In this document: one piece after another, positions 55,580 to 64,000 of the stretch | How positions within the stretch are numbered: the first letter of the stretch is position 1 | Layout of the letters: each line of letters opens with the position of its first letter | DNA from: Eleusine coracana subsp. coracana | Taxonomy: Eukaryota > Streptophyta > Magnoliopsida > Poales > Poaceae | Length of the DNA: 64,000 nt | Reading direction: 5' to 3' | Assembly: GCA_032690845.1 (NCBI GenBank) | Contig: CM064424.1 | Location: 51,376,107 to 51,440,106, forward strand | Translations under genes and position numbers: made by a program | The notes under the pieces: generated by a model | What the model saw: only the letters and a program-made list of their open reading frames with translations | Database searches by the model: none | What the model was told of the DNA's origin: nothing

Positions 55580-57196
55580 GCTGTGATATGTTCCATGAAG
55601 GTCCGACCCATCCTCGCGCATCAATCGGTATGCATCCGGCCGAGTGACTTTGTTTACAATAAAAGGTCGTTTCCATGGAGCTGATAGCTTATGCTTACCA
55701 ACCGTAGACTGGACCTATTTCAGGACCAAATCACGGATCGAAAACCCCCATGATCGGACATTCTTGTCATGATAACGCCTCAGGCTTTGTTGATATTTCG
55801 CCGACCAAACCAAAGTGGCATCTCGTTGTTCTTCTAGTAATAGAAGGTCATCACGCCTATGGCTGTTGGAGGTTTGTTCTTCATATGTTACCACGCGTGG
55901 GGAGGCGAATAACACCTCGGTTGGTAACATTGCTTATGAACCATAGACCAATGAGAAGGGGGAGTGTCCTGTGGTGCGACTTATGTTGGTTCTAAGACCC
56001 CATAAAAATGACGATAACTCTCACACCCAGCGGCGAGCATACTTTTCCAGTCGATTAAATATGTGTGGTTTAATCCCAGAAAGCAGAAGACCATTTGCCC
56101 TTTCGACCTGGCCGTTACTCTGCGGATGGGCAGCCGAGGCATAGCTGATCTTGAAGCCCACTCGGCCCGCAAAATCTTTAAATTCTTCCGTCTATGAATT
56201 GACTGCCATTGTCAGTGATGATCTTGTATGGGGCACCGAACCGAGTGACTATGTCAATCATGAAGTCGATGGCCTTCTTCGCCAAAATCTTGCCGACTGG
56301 GTTTGCTTCAATCCATTTAGAAAATTTATCTACCGCCACGAAGAGGTGAGTGAAACCACCTTGAGCCTTCATGAAGGGTCCAACAATATCCAAACCCCAT
56401 ACTGAAAATGACCAAATTATGGGAATGTTTTGGAGCTCGGTGGCGGCTACGTACATCTGATAGGCGAAGAACTGACAGCCTTCGCATTTCCGGATGATAT
56501 CCTTAGCATCCGCGCAAGCAGTCGTCCAATAAAATCCTTGCCTCATTGTTTTGGACGTGATCGTAGATGGGCCCGCATGATTCCCGCATAACCCGGCATG
56601 AATTTCCGCCAATATAGCTATGCCCTCATCTTGTGGCAGGCATTTCATCAGTATCCCATGTGGACTTTGCTTGTACAAGAGATGATCGACTATGCAGTAT
56701 AATCTAGACTTATGAATGACACGGAGGGCTTCTTCTTTGTCAGTCGAAAACGTGCTGTGGTCCAAATATTTGATGAAGGTAGTCGCCAATCTACTTGGAT
56801 GACAACTACTTGAGGTGTTGCTCCTTCCTTTGGTACCGACTGCATCACAGTTTGCTGGGGTAGTACAGATGGCTTGTGTAAATCATCGAGGAATAGTCCA
56901 TCAGGTATTTTAGATCTACTAGACCCAATCTTGGCCAGTTCGTTCGCCTCTTCGTTATACTTATGGAGGACATGCTTGTACTCGATGCTATCAAACTTGT
57001 CTTCTAGCTTCCGAACTTCAGTGTAGTAGGCTATCATGCTCTCGTGAGAACAACACCACTCCTTTATGACTTGATTAATTACTAGTGCCGAGTCATCGGA
57101 GATGCTTGACCTTTGGACGCTGAGTGACACAGCTGTCCGAAGTCCGTGCAACAAGGCTTCATACTCCGCCGCATTGTTGGACGTGTGAAAATACAT
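55580..57196 (-). pseudogene. Outer Tat second RNase H and integrase
   Basis: The frame 57196-56690 carries the archaeal-type RNase H (NNAAEYEALLHGLRTAVSL, DDSALVINQVIKEW). The frame 56789-56178 carries the integrase zinc region (HAGLCGNHAGPS, CEGCQFF) and core (WGLDIVGPF, ITDNGSQF). C-terminal pieces follow at 56172-55981 and 55930-55715 (MLPTEVLFASPRVV, YQQSLRRYHDKNVRSWGF). The two main frames overlap near 56700-56790 by a one-base shift, and a stop or shift follows ITDNGSQF. It closely matches 106-1083. Confidence 0.85.
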
Positions 57197-57331
57197 TCGA
57201 AGGACATATCATAACTTGGCTCCGTCTGGGGATGTCAACACGACTCCTGCTTCGGCACCTTCCAATTGTAAGGAACCGTCAAACGCCATTGTCCAATAAC
57301 TTAGTTCTTGCGGGGTGGGCGGTAATTCGCA

Positions 57332-58979
57332 TTATGTCCACTTGGCAACAAAATCAAACAATGCCTGACCTTTGATCACGTCGCGAGGTTTGAAAGTGAT
57401 GTCGTATGATCCAAGATCGACAGCCCACTTGGCTATTTTTCCTGTTGCTTCTCGGTTGTGGAGCAACTCGCCCAACCCGAATGATGTATGGACCTCAATT
57501 GGATGATCCTCAAAGTAGTGCTTCAACTTCTGTGATGTCATCAATAGAGCATAGACTAACTTCTGAAGCTGAAAATATCGTACCTTGGAGTCCGAAAGGA
57601 CCTTGTTGATGAAATTAACCGGCCGTTGCACCTTTTGAGCCTTGCCATCTTCCGCCCGCTCCACTGCCAGCACCGCGCTGACCACGTGTATGGTTACGGA
57701 GATGTACAATTGCAAAGTTTCCTTTGGCTCTGGTGGGGTGAGAACCAAAGGACCGCTATTATAAACCTTAAAATTGTCCAAAACCTTTTGTGCATCATCA
57801 TTTCAAACGAATGATTCTTGTTTCTTGAGTAGCCAGAAGAAAGGTTGTCCGTGAACGCCGAGTTGTGATACGAATCGACTGAGTGCTGCCATGCCGGTTA
57901 GCTTCTGAATATCCTTTTGCGAATGTGGGGGTCCCATTCGTAATATGGCATTCACCTTTTCTGGATTTGCTTTGATACCTCGATGCGACACCAAAAAACC
58001 GAGTAGTTTTCCCGATGGTACGCCGAAAATGCATTTTTCCGGATTAAGCTTCATATTATATTTGTGAAGGTTGCCGAATGTTTCATCTAAGTCGGATATC
58101 AAGTTGGAAGAGAGCCAACTTTTGACCACCACATCATCCATGTAAGCTTCGACATTTCTTCCTATCTGGCTATCCAGGCATTGTTGCATGGTTCGCTGGT
58201 ATGTGGCGCCAGCGTTTTTCAGACTAAAGGGCATTGTTGTGTAATAAAAAGCCCCGAATGGCATGATGAATGAAGTTTTGAGCTGGTCGAACTGATTTAA
58301 GGGAATCTGATGGAACCCTGAGTAGGCATCTATGAAGCACAACAAGGCGCATCCAACCGTTGAATCGACCGCCTGATCAATGCGTGGGAGGGTGAATGGA
58401 TCCTTGGGACAGGCTTGGTTAAGGCCGGTATAATCCACGCACATTCACCACTCCTTATTCTTCTTTCGCACTAGGACTGGGTTTTCTAACCAGTCGGGGT
58501 GGAAGACTTCTTTGATAAAACCGGCTGCTAGCAGTCGGCCGATTTCTTTTCTAATCGCATCCTTTCCGTCTTGTGAGAATCACCTAAGTTGTTGCCGTAC
58601 GGGCCTGGGATTTTCTCGAACATGAAGTTTGTGCTCAGCCTTTTCCCTTGGAACACCCGGCATATCAGAGGGTTTCCATGCGAATATGTCTTTATTATTT
58701 CTAAGAAAAAGGATGAGCACGCTTTCCTATTTATCACCTAAATTGACCCTAATATTGGTGGTCTTGGATACGTCACTATCATCTAGGTGAATCTTCTTGG
58801 AGTCCACGGCATCTGCCTGTACCATGGCCTTCAGCGTCTTCTTGGGGGGTGAATCGAGCATGGCCTGCTCTATCGTAGCAATTGTTGCTTTCAACTCGGC
58901 CAGTTCTAATGCCGCCACCTTCTTTTCCGTCAGCTTGCAACTCCCATTGTCGCAGTCATATGAGGTTCTCAAAGTACCT
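57332..58979 (-). pseudogene. Outer Tat reverse transcriptase and first RNase H
   Basis: The frame 58444-57803 holds a long open RT segment: WCVDYTGLN-like start, FIDAYSGFHQIPL, the AYMDD catalytic motif (near 58133-58145, intact) and the thumb (KLNPEKCIFGVPSGKLLGF). A stop at about 57803 precedes the frame 57781-57332 with the connection and RNase H (SQKLKHYFEDHPIEVHTSFG, WAVDLGSYDITFKPRD). Upstream fragments 58444-58979 include ALELAELKATIATIEQAML. The element is cut at 58979 by a copia LTR, so protease and gag are absent. Confidence 0.85.
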
Positions 58980-59080
58980 TGACGTCGCCTAGAGGGGGGG
59001 TGAATAGGCGATTCTATAAATTTCTGTGAAATTAGACTTAACAAATAGAATCAGTACGAACGGAATGTCGATGGGATCGA

Positions 59081-59129
59081 TCGGCAGTGCCGATGGCTGC
59101 TGCCAATGCTCAATCGGCAGTGCCGATAG
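59081..59129. repeat. Two ATCGGCAGTGCCGAT palindromes
   Basis: Copies at 59081-59095 and 59114-59128, 33 bp apart, in the copia LTR. They share the GCCGAT half-site with the boxes in the Athila-like element but have a different centre. Confidence 0.8.
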
Positions 59130-59532
59130 AGGTACACAAAGTCGCCCAAATGTAAATCTAACTTGGTTTCATAGTTACTAGATTGATACAAAGACTACAA
59201 CAATTAATATGAAGCACTACAACAATATAGCAATTACTAGATACAGGCTACACAAGTAGATCTAGTAATTTAAGCAAATACAAGAGCAAACCCTAGAGCA
59301 TGAAAAAGTAACAAGTAAATAAATGAGCACATGGAGACACAATATTTGTTTACCAAAGTTCGGACTCCTCAAATGAGTCCTACGTCTCTGTTGAGGGGAT
59401 CGGTCACACTTGAGCCAGGTCTCTTTCAACCCTTTTCCTTGAATTTTCATCTCTTGATTCCTTTCCTTTCGGAGGTCAATTGAAACCTTCACAAACTTCC
59501 CGCGGCTCACCACAAGCTTGGGAGCTCACCGG

Positions 59533-60976
59533 TGTGACATCCCATGTCACAAAATGAAGTTAACTAAGCCTAAACTCAATTAAGGACTAAGCCAGAGTAT
59601 GATTAATCCATGTGCCAAAGGATAAAGAAAAGAAACCTAGTTAATTAAATTCCAAAATATTCAAATATGGGTCACTCACAAACATCATCAAAACCCATGA
59701 AAGTACCCAAATGTTTTTATATATTCTGAATGGCCATTATGAAATAGAATTTTGAGAATTTTTCCAGAATTTTTGGTAACCATTTAATACCACTAAAAAT
59801 TCGCCGAAAGTCATAAAAGTGTATTTCGGGTTTAGAATTTTCATAATTTCTTAAAGCAAAACTAGCAGGTGCACCCAAAAGAAAATTTGGAGCACACATA
59901 TTCCTGAATACACACAAAAATTTGTGTCAACGTGTCAAAATTTACCTAACACGAGTCCAAGTTCTGGGTCAAGCCGGGTCAACCGCCCCTTCTCCCTTCC
60001 CTCTCCTCCGGCCAGTTCTAACCCGACACGGATTGTACCCGGGTACGGTTGCCACTGCCGCTCTCCTGTCGCCCCACTCCGGCCACTGCGCTGCCAACTC
60101 GCCGCCCTGTGCCACCGGCCGGGAATTGAAGCCGCCCACCGCCGGCAGCCACTCCCGGGCCGACAGCACGACGCCCCTCCCTCTCTCCCCCTCTCTCGCC
60201 GCTCTCGGTCTTCCCTCCGCCGGCCGGGTCAAAAAGGCAGCAGCGGCAGCAGCAGCATACCAGCCTCATTTCTCTCACTCTCTCAACTCGCAGCTAGCTC
60301 TCACACCCTCCCGTGCACCCCCAAGCACCGGCACCCTCTTCTTCCCCTCTCTCCCCGGCGAAACCCGAGCCAGCGCTCTGTTTCTCTCACCATGGTCGCC
60401 GCCGCCCAGAGCCTTGCTTAGGCAAGCGCTCCGTCCGCTCTCTCTTTGCAAATCGATGCGCAAGGACCCTACACCACTCCCCTCTGACTCCCTCCCTCCC
60501 CTGTGCAGTGCTCTTGCCGAAATTTGAGGAGAAAAGATCGCCGCCGCCGGGATCCGACACCCTCGCCGACGAGAACCCTCCTCCGGCCTTCCCCCTCGAC
60601 GAGTTCCTCGACGCCGACCGTCCCCAAGCCTCCGCGGAGCTCTTCGACCGCACCCCGACCTCCCTCTCCCTCGGCACCATCGCGTGGACCTCGCCGGAGC
60701 TGCCTCTGCCGCCACGCGTCGTCGCCGGCGATCTCCGGTGAGCCACTTCTCCCTCTGACCCCCTCCACGAGCTCCCCTCGGCATGGAGACTCTCCGAGTC
60801 GCACGCGAGCCCCGGCCATGCCGCCGATCGGCCGCTGGGCCGAGCTCGCCGTCGCAGGCCGCCGCGAGCGCGCGCGCGCGCGTTTGAAGGATTTGAACTT
60901 AGTGGCATTTTTGTAAATAATAGTGAACTTTGAATAAACTTCAAAATTCAATATCTCGAGAAATACAAGGCCAAAA
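59533..60976 (+). mobile_element. Gypsy-type LTR fragment inside the copia LTR
   Basis: It starts TGTGACATCCCATGTCACA, an 8-bp inverted repeat around CCC, as gypsy LTRs with TGTGACA starts do. It contains a strongly GC-rich part (59980-60890) with a (CG)n run at 60866-60882 and ends near CTCGAGAAATACAAGG. No matching right terminus or target duplication was found. Several long Pro/Ser/Arg-rich frames on both strands (59922-60951) look like by-products of GC richness. Confidence 0.5.
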
Positions 60977-61048
60977 ATTGTCTAAATACTCCCCCAACTA
61001 TTACCAAGCTCCAAAATCACATATAAATTGTCTAAATACTCCCCCAAA
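60977..61048. repeat. 50-bp direct duplication in the copia LTR
   Basis: AATTGTCTAAATACTCCCCC occurs at about 60976 and 61026. Confidence 0.75.
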
Positions 61049-62250
61049 GGTTATTGGATCAATTTGAGCATCGAGTCATAACCAAAACTATCAAAGTTGC
61101 ATCCCTCTTTATAGTACGACGTTCCTATACTCAATAGCAATTAGAAAATCTATGTCAAATAGGAACACCATCATATCATCTTCATTCTTGTTTTTCAGGG
61201 TTACCAACTCCATAAGCAATTGATCATTTTGGATATTTATTTGATTAACCATCAATGAACATATATATCCAATATTATACCTTTGGCTTGAGCAATGTCC
61301 ATATGATATAGGCTTGATGTTCATCCACTTATGAAGTTTTGTAACTTCCTATGTTCAAGCCACTTGATCTTCTTTTGACATTGTATATTCATCTTTGGCT
61401 CTTTTGTCAAATGCACTCGTTGTGACATATCAACATCATCTTCTTGTTCCATTAAATGAGTGATGTGGATAATCCATAGCTTCACATGGTCTTGCACGGT
61501 TCATCATGCTAAGCCTTAACTCACTCTTCACCATTGCCTTTAGTCCTTCAGCGCCAAGCCTCTTGCTTGCCCTTCACCCTCGCACATGGTCCATCGCAGC
61601 CGAGTCTTGTCTAACCTTCACCACCTTTCCATGCAACACTACTTTGTATCCAACATCAACAATGTATCCACTTTATCAATTTGATCTCCAAGATGATATT
61701 TCCAAATTCATGACTTTTATCTTCTTGTAAGTGGTCACTAGAAGTCCATGTTCTATTGGCATAATAATATCCATGCTTTGACCACCATCACTTATTAATA
61801 TATATCAACTCATGAATTCCAACTAATACTTGCATTGATATTTCCATTTAATACCAAGTATTCACATAACCATTTTGACATCATCAACTATAGGGATGTC
61901 CAATTCTCATTCATGTTGTGTCTTGATCTTCTTTGAATATGTGATGTGCCTTCATCTTTATGCATGGGTGTTGATTATGTCCACCGACACCTTTATCAAC
62001 ACATTGATTACCATCATTCTTTGTCAAACATCTTCACTAAATAATATGATAATTTTCAACATATTATCAATCAACTATCTTGTAATGGGTCCATAGCCTT
62101 TATGAATATGTTATTCTTGACCTTTGCTTGATGCCGGAACATAACCTAACATTAAACTCACAAACTTATATAAAAGGTTAGTTCCAACATGCATTGTCAT
62201 TTATCACCAAAACTCATCATTGATTCAAGGCTAGAGACCTAGACCTTTCA

Positions 62251-62264
62251 ATCTCCCCCTTATT
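62251..62264 (-). other. Copia polypurine tract
   Basis: Minus-strand AATAAGGGGGAGAT, adjoining the presumed 3' LTR. The neighbouring minus-strand GTCATCAATCACCAATAAGG is typical of the region just before the 3' LTR in SIRE-like elements. Confidence 0.65.
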
Positions 62265-64000
62265 GGTGATTGATGACAACACTAGCAAATAATGATATTG
62301 GAAAAACAATATGCACATAAAAGCTATTCTCTTTGCTCTTTCCTTCATTCATCTCTCCCTACTAGTATATCCTCTATTTTCTCTCCCCTTTGGCATCAAG
62401 CACCGAAAAGGGCAAGAATCTCATGACAAAGACTATGCGCACATGTGAGAGCGATATGACAATAGGAGTTCATCACATGAAGGTACAATCCAAAGAATGC
62501 ATCTTCAAATAACGGGCAATAATAGCAACCATACCTTTAGAGTCACTCTTTTATCAACATTTTGAAACTAAATCATATGAAGCTCAAAGTAAGTTAGTCT
62601 CTATACCAAAAACATAGAATAATTTCCTTCATATGATGGGCATACATAGATATTCAATAAAATCATATGCACATAATAATTAAAAAGGCAAGAAGGAAAT
62701 ACATCCCATGATATGCGCTTAATAACAAACGAAAACAATTCAATAAGATAAATCAAGAACATGAATATACCTTGAAATATCCATCTTAACCAAAAACAAC
62801 TATGTATCCATGTAAAAACTTAGCAACCTGATTAGTCTCATAAGGCATCGTGCAACTCCCCCTTAAACTATGCATAGTAGAATTTTCAACATACACATTT
62901 GCATAAATAATGTAACAAACAAGAGAGCAATTTGCACTATGTCGCATAGTAGAATTTTCAACATACACATTTGCATAAATAATGTAACAAACAAGAGAGC
63001 AATTTGCACTATGTCATTTGGTCCAAGAAGGCAAATATATTATAAAAGATTCTTCATGAAGTGCAAATTATATGAAAGCATACTTTCATGAACCAAAGAG
63101 AGTATAAGTTGGTAGATCACAAAGAGCTACATTATACAACATAACAAACATGAGTAATAGATAGATAGGCATAGAAACAACTCATGTACTCACGATGCTA
63201 TGAAAATGATACCCTTGAATGATTGTAGGATATTTTCACCATTCTTTGTTCCTTTCATAATAAAAATGAATATAAGGCTCCCCCTTAATCCATCACTTCT
63301 CCTTGATGAGACTAAACCAAATAATAAGCTTCCCAAAAATGTTAGTCTTAACTTTAAAACAAAGGATAAACTCCTCCAAGATTTGTGCATACAAATATTT
63401 GAATTACTTGTGTGTGGCATGCACTTGTTGTTGATAACAATTGAGAAGAATATCCTACAATTCAAGTGTTCGTGGCCATAAAAACATATGATAGAGAATA
63501 ACATGCATGTGTCACAAATAATATTATTCAAGACTTGATGCATGTCAAGGTATGTACATAAGCACACATGCATCTCATTTCCATGTCATCAAGGGATATA
63601 AAAGCACATAGCTAGTTTTCAACATGTCATCATAAGATATGAAAACTAAGAAACACATAACATGTGTGATGGCTTAAAAAGATATGAACAGATAAGACAT
63701 GAGCCGACTAAGTGAACATATCATGATAAAAGATAAGAATTTAAGACAACATGATATGAAGCATTTTCAACATGGTGACGTATGAGATGATTCATAAGTA
63801 AAAACAAAACAATCAATCACCATTAAATGCATCTTCGATTCACATACAAGAAAAAGGTATAAAGAAGATTCAACAAATTCATGCAATCCTAATCATACAA
63901 AGAGGCACAATGCAACAAATACATGAAATTGATTCTCATCTATTCGACATTTAAGGGTAGATGATCAAGAAAAACCGCTTATAAGATGGATATCCTTGGA
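62265..64000 (-). other. Copia internal region, 3' non-coding part
   Basis: AT-rich, with no convincing protein on either strand. Only a 72-bp tandem repeat is clear. The copia pol would be expected beyond the window edge. Confidence 0.5.
62872..63015. repeat. 72-bp tandem repeat, two copies
   Basis: GCATAGTAGAATTTTCAACA starts units at 62872 and 62944; the two look identical for most of their length. Confidence 0.9.

Larger units (their letters stand above)
33328..58979 (-). mobile_element. Outer Tat-lineage element, truncated on the right, hosting nested insertions
   Basis: 3' LTR at 33328-33745, polypurine tract, repeat-rich spacer, an antisense (plus-strand) multi-exon gene at about 34685-38010, then pol on the minus strand from about 55580 to 58979. 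The inner Tat element (38226-55333) lies between the antisense gene and pol. Gag, protease and 5' LTR are missing because the copia LTR begins at 58980. It is inserted in the CACTA transposase; AGTAC at 33323-33327 would be one copy of its target duplication. Confidence 0.8.
58980..62250 (-). repeat. 3' LTR of a minus-strand Ty1/copia (SIRE-like) element
   Basis: The left end TGACGTCGCC, followed by CTAGAGGGGGGGTGAATAGG, is in minus sense the usual end ...CCTATTCACCCCCCC...CTAG of SIRE-like LTRs. The right end is placed at TTTCA (62246-62250), directly before a minus-strand polypurine tract. The length of 3271 bp includes a gypsy LTR fragment (59533-60976). It contains two ATCGGCAGTGCCGAT palindromes (59081 and 59114) and a duplicated ATTGTCTAAATACTCCCCCA at about 60977 and 61027. 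Exact ends are inferred. Confidence 0.6.

Noticed and set aside
59922..60951. Overlapping long frames on both strands, up to 201 residues.
   Set aside because: GC-rich LTR fragment with Pro/Ser/Arg composition, no conserved motif, and mutually exclusive frames.
62872..63015. Direct repeats as a CRISPR-like array.
   Set aside because: Two adjacent 72-bp copies without spacers; a plain tandem duplication in a plant copia element.

Overview
This window reads as heterochromatic plant DNA, most likely from a grass. Nearly all of it is nested LTR retrotransposons (Athila, Tat, CRM and Tekay/Del lineages of Ty3/gypsy, plus Ty1/copia SIRE-like LTRs), with part of a CACTA transposon and a small island of degraded host-type genes. 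The grass call rests on the element set (CRM, Tekay/Del, Tat with an antisense gene), on a KIB/DUF295-like gene and a GRF zinc-finger gene, and on GC-rich gene starts. I see no rRNA, tRNA or CRISPR, and no bacterial-type gene organisation.

Layout. 1-2237: minus-strand Tat pol fragment. 2238-3655: end of a plus-strand gypsy LTR with primer binding site and leader. 3656-12077: minus-strand Athila-like element with 5' LTR (10985-12077), tRNA-Asp-type primer site, gag, protease, RT/RNase H, integrase and an accessory ORF; its 3' LTR is missing. 12078-13782: LTR remnants. 13962-15377: two small host-type genes. 15428-29482: a large inverted duplication (arms about 1.74 kb once insertions are removed, loop about 0.8 kb) built from a KIB/DUF295-like gene. 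Its left arm is interrupted by a Tekay-like solo LTR (16457-20083, target duplication CTAAA) and a young CRM element (20705-26825, target duplication GTATC); its right arm keeps both empty sites. 29638-30262: broken GRF zinc-finger gene. 30400-33327: CACTA transposase remnant. 33328-58979: an outer Tat element inserted in the CACTA transposase and carrying an antisense multi-exon gene. Inside it lies an inner Tat element (38226-55333, 408-bp LTRs, target duplication GTCTT). Inside the inner element's antisense gene lies a rearranged Tekay/Del element (about 40300-47539). 58980-64000: 3' LTR and internal end of a minus-strand copia element, itself holding a gypsy LTR fragment.

Order of events. 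CACTA, then outer Tat, then inner Tat, then Tekay/Del. Separately, the KIB-like inverted duplication formed first, then took the solo-LTR parent and the CRM. The CRM LTRs differ at about 4 of 638 positions by eye, so it is the youngest datable insertion. The inner Tat LTRs differ at about 25 of 408, nearly all transitions.

Most unusual signal: the Athila-like element and nearby related fragments carry repeated palindromic boxes around GCGCCGATCGGCGC. They usually occur in pairs or triplets spaced 20 or 21 bp, both around predicted TATA boxes and inside gag, protease and accessory reading frames. No coding element in the window looks fully intact; the most intact are the CRM pol (two frameshifts, shortened gag) and the Athila gag and protease.
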